From: Conexibacter arvalis
GTDB lineage: Bacteria > Actinomycetota > Thermoleophilia > Solirubrobacterales > Solirubrobacteraceae
Direction: 5' to 3'
Assembly: GCF_014199525.1 (NCBI RefSeq)
Contig: NZ_JACHNU010000002.1
Coordinates: 664,147-728,146, forward strand
Length of the DNA stretch: 64,000 nucleotides
Made by a program: the position numbers and the translations under genes. How positions within the stretch are numbered: the stretch's first letter is position 1; every line of letters begins with the position of its first letter. This document shows, piece by piece, positions 60,627-64,000 of this stretch. The notes beneath the pieces are model-generated. The model saw only the letters and a program-made list of their open reading frames with translations, ran no database searches and was not told the origin of the DNA.

Positions 60627-62159
60627 CTACGTGTGTTCGGTGATGGTGTCCGCGACGATGGCGTCGAGACTGAGGTCGGGCGCCCGGTGCTCGGCGGCGA
60701 CGCGGCCGCCGCGCAGCACGAGGACGCGGTCGCAGACGAGCGGAAGCTCCTCCAGCTCGCTGGAGACGAAGACGATCGCCGCGCCCTCGGCGGCGAGGTC
60801 GCGCGCGAGGCGGTAGATCTGCGCCTTGCTCTCGACGTCGACGCCGCGCGTCGGCTCGTCGAGCAGCAGGATGCGGCTGCCGGCGTGGAGCCAGCGGCCG
60901 ATCACCGCCTTCTGCTGGTTGCCGCCGGAGAGGCTGCCGATCGGGAGGTCGATCCGCGCGGTCTTGATGTCGAGCCGCGCGCGCAGCTCCTCGGCGGCGC
61001 GCCGGACGGCGTCGAGCGAGATCAGCGGGCCGCGGCCGGCGCGCGGGAAGCGCGCCAGCACGATGTTCTCGTCGACGCCGAGCTCGGGCACGATCCCGTC
61101 GGCCTTGCGGTTCTCGGGCGTCATGCCGACGCCGAGCGCGAGCATCCGCGCCGGCGTCGGGCGGGCGATCGGCTCGCCGTCGATCGCGATCTCGCCGCGC
61201 TCGGCCTGCTCGAAGCCGGCGATGCAGCGGACCAGCTCGGTGCGGCCTGCGCCCTGCAGCCCCGCGATCCCGAGCACCTCGCCGCGCCGCAGCTCGAGGC
61301 TGACGTCCTCGAGCTTCGGCGCCAGGGCGAGGTTGCGGAGCGACAGCACGACGTCGCCCGGCTCGTGGCCGGAGCGGACGTCGGCGGCGACGGCGGAGGC
61401 CTCGGCGGCGGCGTCGCCGAGCATCAGCCGGACGATCTCCTGCGTCGTGGCGGCGCCGAGGTCGACGGTCTCGATCAGGCGCCCGTCGCGCATGACGGTC
61501 GCCGAGTCGGCGATCCGCCGGATCTCGTCCATGCGATGGCTGACGTACATCACCGCGACGCCGCGCTCGGCGATCCGTCTGACCGCCTCCAGCACGATCG
61601 CGACCTCGCGCGAGGCGAGCGCGCTCGTCGGCTCGTCGAGGATCAGCAGCCGCGGATCGCTGCGCATCGCGCGCGCGATCTCGACCATCTGCTGCTCGGC
61701 GAGCGTGAGCGCCCCGACCTCCGCACCGGGGTCGATCTCGACCCCGAGCGCCCGCAGCGCCTCGGCGGCGTCGCGGCGCATGCGCCGGTGGTCGACGGCC
61801 TGCAGGCGGGTGCGCGGCCAGGCGCCGAGGCCGAAGTTGTCGGCGACCGACATCTCCGGCACGAGGCTCAGCTCCTGGTAGACGGTCGCGACGCCGCGCG
61901 CGGCGCTCTCGCGGATGCCGCCGCCGGCGAGCGGCCGGCCGCCGATCTCGACCGTCCCCTCGTCCGGCGTCTCGACGCCGGAGAGGAGGCGGATCAGGGT
62001 CGACTTGCCGGCGCCGTTCTTCCCGAGCACCGCCCGCACCTCGCCCGGCCGGACCGAGAAGCTGACGCGCTCGAGCGCGGTGACGCCGCCGTAGCGCTTG
62101 GTGACGTCGCGGGTCGACGCGACCGGCGCCGCGTCGGTGGTGCTCGGGAGCGCGCTCAC
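60627..62159 (-). CDS. sugar ABC transporter ATPase (RbsA/MglA type)
   Basis: This 510-residue protein has two fused ATPase halves. The first carries GKNGAGKSTLIRLL, LTLAEQQMVEIARAM and LLILDEPTSALA. The second carries GLQGAGRTELVRCI, LSGGNQQKAVIGRW and LLLDEPTRGVD; its Walker A is the degenerate form usual for the family. It drives uptake of the pathway sugar. GTG at 62159 overlaps the binding-protein stop (GTGA). Confidence 0.96.
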   Translation of the reverse strand: MSALPSTTDAAPVASTRDVTKRYGGVTALERVSFSVRPGEVRAVLGKNGAGKSTLIRLLSGVETPDEGTVEIGGRPLAGGGIRESAARGVATVYQELSLVPEMSVADNFGLGAWPRTRLQAVDHRRMRRDAAEALRALGVEIDPGAEVGALTLAEQQMVEIARAMRSDPRLLILDEPTSALASREVAIVLEAVRRIAERGVAVMYVSHRMDEIRRIADSATVMRDGRLIETVDLGAATTQEIVRLMLGDAAAEASAVAADVRSGHEPGDVVLSLRNLALAPKLEDVSLELRRGEVLGIAGLQGAGRTELVRCIAGFEQAERGEIAIDGEPIARPTPARMLALGVGMTPENRKADGIVPELGVDENIVLARFPRAGRGPLISLDAVRRAAEELRARLDIKTARIDLPIGSLSGGNQQKAVIGRWLHAGSRILLLDEPTRGVDVESKAQIYRLARDLAAEGAAIVFVSSELEELPLVCDRVLVLRGGRVAAEHRAPDLSLDAIVADTITEHT

Positions 62160-63193
62160 GGCAGCCCGTTCGCGTGGACCTTCAGCCACTCCTCGACCTC
62201 CGCCGGTCTGTCGGCGCGGAAGACGCGGATCGGCACGGGGACGATCTTGTCGGCCGGCTCTCTGCCGGAGGCGGCGTCGAGCACCAGTCTGTAGGCGGTC
62301 TCGCCCATCGTGCGACCGGAGATGTCGACGTCGGCCTTGAGGATTCTGCCGTCGAGCAGCTCTCTCGCCAGCTCGGTCGTCATGTCGCTGCCGAAGACGA
62401 CGACGTCGCCGACGCGCTTGGCCGCCTCGACGGCCTTGACGGCGCCGGCGGTGGCGCCGCCCGACTCGCCGAAGAAGGCGTCGATGTCGCGGTTGGCGTT
62501 GAGCATGTTCTGGGCGACGGAGATCGCCTTGTCCTCGGTCGTGCCGGACTGGTTGGCGACGATCTCGGCGCCGGGGATCCGTCTGCCGAGCGCCTCCTCG
62601 AAGCCCTGGCGGCGCAGCTTGCAGACCTCGAACTGCTCGCAGTTGACGACGCCGATCTTCGGCGCGTCGTTTCTCTCCTGCTCGAAGTAGTCGGCGGCGG
62701 CCTCTCCGAGCATCGCGCCGAACTCGACCGGATCGCCGACGGCGTAGGCGAAGACGTGCTCCTCGAGCGCGTCTCTTCTGATGCAGGTGTTGTAACAGAT
62801 GACCGGAATCCCGGATCTTGCGGCGAGGCGGATCGCGGGCACCGACGCGGTCTCCGAGACGGCCGACACGACGATCGCGTCGGGCTTCGACGACGCCAGC
62901 GTCGAGATGAACGAGCTCTCGGCGGAGGCGTCGCCGCCGGCGTTGGACTGCGTCAGTCTCAGCTTGACGCCGTCGCGCTCGGCCGCCTGCTCGAAGCCGT
63001 ACTTGACGCCGCCGTAGAAGCCCTGCGAATCGAGGAACATCGCGCCGACGCGCAGCTCGTCGGGGGCTCCGCCCGACGTCGTGCCGGCGCTGCCGCCGTC
63101 GTCGCTGGACCCGCAGCCGGCGACGCCGGCCAGCAGCGCAACCGAGGCGATCGCGGCTGCCGTGCGCCGGATGCCGGGGGTTCCGATTCTCAT
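62156..63193 (-). CDS. sugar-binding lipoprotein of ABC importer
   Basis: This 345-residue protein has a lipobox ending in Cys27 (GVAGC) and a Peripla_BP_4-type fold (LRVGAMFLDSQGFYGGVKYG; VFGSDMTTE). It captures the sugar outside the membrane. Unusually it has two cysteine pairs in the mature part (CYNTC and CEQFEVC), which may form disulfides or bind metal. By hand count 12 of 25 Arg codons are AGA. ATG 63193 follows AGGAGGAGC. It is the first gene of the operon, so the promoter lies in 63235-63320. Confidence 0.93.
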   Translation of the reverse strand: MRIGTPGIRRTAAAIASVALLAGVAGCGSSDDGGSAGTTSGGAPDELRVGAMFLDSQGFYGGVKYGFEQAAERDGVKLRLTQSNAGGDASAESSFISTLASSKPDAIVVSAVSETASVPAIRLAARSGIPVICYNTCIRRDALEEHVFAYAVGDPVEFGAMLGEAAADYFEQERNDAPKIGVVNCEQFEVCKLRRQGFEEALGRRIPGAEIVANQSGTTEDKAISVAQNMLNANRDIDAFFGESGGATAGAVKAVEAAKRVGDVVVFGSDMTTELARELLDGRILKADVDISGRTMGETAYRLVLDAASGREPADKIVPVPIRVFRADRPAEVEEWLKVHANGLP

Positions 63194-63216
63194 CCTCCTG
63201 CTCCTCCTCTTCGAAA

Positions 63217-63234
63217 GCCCGGCGGGGGCCGGGC
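63217..63234 (-). promoter_or_regulatory. short hairpin in the operon leader
   Basis: GCCCGGC and GCCGGGC pair around GGGG, 24-41 bases ahead of the binding-protein start codon. It lies in the 5' leader of the sugar operon and could be a weak attenuator or just GC-rich. Confidence 0.3.
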
Positions 63235-63286
63235 ATGACGTTGAACGGCGCGCACTCTGGCGAGTGGCGACCCCGATGTCAAGATA

Positions 63287-63315
63287 TTTTCATATTACAT
63301 CTCAAGTGGTACAGT
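63287..63315 (+). promoter_or_regulatory. promoter of the GntR/FadR gene, leaderless arrangement
   Basis: TTTTCA (63287-63292) and TACAGT (63310-63315) are 17 bases apart, placing transcription start close to the ATG at 63324. A TTGACA on the minus strand (63275-63280) may be the -35 of the sugar operon. GATGT and ACATC at 63275-63279 and 63297-63301 flank the AT-rich core and may be regulator half-sites. Confidence 0.45.
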
Positions 63316-63323
63316 GCCGGGCC

Positions 63324-64000
63324 ATGGGAGCGAGCGCCCCTCCGGGGGAATCAGCGAGAGGGAACGGCGGCGCCGCCGCGACGCGCGCGACGACCGCCTA
63401 CGCGCTGCGCGGACTCCACGGCCAGGTCGTCGACGCGCTCGGCCACCGCATCGTCGCGGGGGAGCTGAGCGCCGGTCAGACCTTCGACCTCGTCGCGCTC
63501 GAGCGCGACCTCGACGTCAGCCGCACCGTGCTGCGCGAGGCGCTCAAGGTGCTGGCGGCCAAAGGGCTCGTCGACGCGCGCCCCAAGCGCGGCACCTTCG
63601 TGCGGCCGCGCGCCGACTGGAACCTCTTCGACCCCGACGTGCTGCGATGGGAGTTCGCGGCCGGGCCGTCGAGGCTGTTCGCCGCGCTCGCCGAGGTGCG
63701 CGGGATCGTCGAGCCGGCGACCGCCCGGCTTGCCGCCGACCGCCGCACCGACGCCGACCTGCGGGCGCTCGACGCCGCCTTCGAGACGATGGCGAGCGCC
63801 GACGACGCCGGCGACGCCCGCGCGGTCGTCGAGGCCGACATCGCATTCCACCGCTCGCTCGCGCACGCCAGCCACAACGAGCTGCTGCTGCCGATCCAGG
63901 AGGTCGTGCTCGTCGGCCTGCGCGCCCGCGACGTCGTCGTCCACGCGAGCCGCTCGCCGACGAGCCGCGGCCTGCGCCTCCACGCCGCCGTGATCGACGC
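63324..64000 (+). CDS. GntR-family regulator, FadR/FCD type (partial)
   Basis: The gene runs off the right edge; about 225 residues are visible. A winged helix is at about 28-90 (FDLVALERDLDVSRTVLREA, then KGLVDARPKRGTFVRP). The helical FCD domain begins near 110, with ADIAFHRSLAHASHNELLLP carrying the metal-binding Asp and His. Diverging from the sugar operon, it is the likely repressor, released by a sugar acid or 2-keto-3-deoxy acid. The ATG at 63324 has no ribosome site and follows the -10 box by eight bases. Confidence 0.92.
   Translation, partial: MGASAPPGESARGNGGAAATRATTAYALRGLHGQVVDALGHRIVAGELSAGQTFDLVALERDLDVSRTVLREALKVLAAKGLVDARPKRGTFVRPRADWNLFDPDVLRWEFAAGPSRLFAALAEVRGIVEPATARLAADRRTDADLRALDAAFETMASADDAGDARAVVEADIAFHRSLAHASHNELLLPIQEVVLVGLRARDVVVHASRSPTSRGLRLHAAVID

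Noticed and set aside
1-64000. tRNA, rRNA or riboswitch
   Set aside because: I scanned for T-loop-like GGTTCGAAT boxes and conserved aptamer cores and found none convincing; a covariance-model search would be needed to exclude divergent ones.

Overview
This window comes from a very GC-rich (roughly 70-75%) bacterial chromosome. The gene content and style suggest an actinobacterium of the Thermoleophilia, of the Conexibacter/Solirubrobacter type. Pointers are many GTG starts, tight ATGA/GTGA overlaps, AbiEi-like/DUF559 single proteins, GH15 trehalase, DUF1772/DUF2180/DUF2254 proteins, and an unusual preference for the AGA arginine codon in many genes. The taxonomic call is an inference. I see no tRNA, rRNA, CRISPR array, IS element or prophage. 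Very long open frames opposite the real genes are GC artefacts and were left out.

Layout. 1-2.3 kb: a Tat-exported FAD reductase (cut by the left edge) faces a lipoprotein cytochrome c, followed by an XRE-cupin regulator. 2.4-4.3 kb: an ECF sigma factor with a co-translated membrane anti-sigma-like protein. 4.6-9.0 kb: an AbiEi-like/DUF559 protein, then a fatty-acid beta-oxidation pair (thiolase, then trifunctional FadB type). 9.2-12.5 kb: a membrane protein of unknown function, a YcaQ-type DNA glycosylase and an exported protein. 12.5-15.6 kb: a redox-signalling pair, made of a response-regulator/thioredoxin-reductase-like fusion and a cNMP-binding histidine kinase whose frame is broken by one base. 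15.8-19.5 kb: a large secreted GH78 rhamnosidase with a palindromic operator and a CRP-like site upstream. 20-25.5 kb: a winged-helix protein, then an operon of small-molecule enzymes beside an AraC regulator. 25.6-30 kb: exported proteins and a HhH-GPD repair protein.

30-38.3 kb: DUF2254, a flavin monooxygenase, an APH/P-loop kinase, a TreT-like trehalose synthase, a GntR regulator, a HTH protein and a peptide deformylase. 38.4-41.3 kb: a three-gene cassette of unknown role with lower GC and different codon use (HTH/CxxC protein, mannitol-phosphate-dehydrogenase-like enzyme, all-helical protein). This is the best candidate for an undescribed system. 41.3-53 kb: DUF1835, P450, a collagen-tailed subtilase, a VOC protein, an acylphosphatase/LigD-phosphoesterase fusion, DUF2180, a sulfotransferase-like protein, an APH-like kinase, a DsbA-like isomerase and a GH15 trehalase.

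53-64 kb: a ten-gene minus-strand operon with nearly every junction overlapping by 4 bases. In order of transcription it encodes a sugar ABC importer (binding lipoprotein, ATPase, permease), a zinc alcohol dehydrogenase, an SDR, an enolase-superfamily sugar-acid dehydratase, an aldose-epimerase-like protein, an SMP-30 lactonase, a KDG-type kinase and a KDPG-type aldolase. A GntR/FadR regulator diverges from it and runs off the right edge. Together they read as an oxidative De Ley-Doudoroff route: sugar to lactone to acid to 2-keto-3-deoxy acid to its phosphate, then pyruvate plus glyceraldehyde-3-phosphate.
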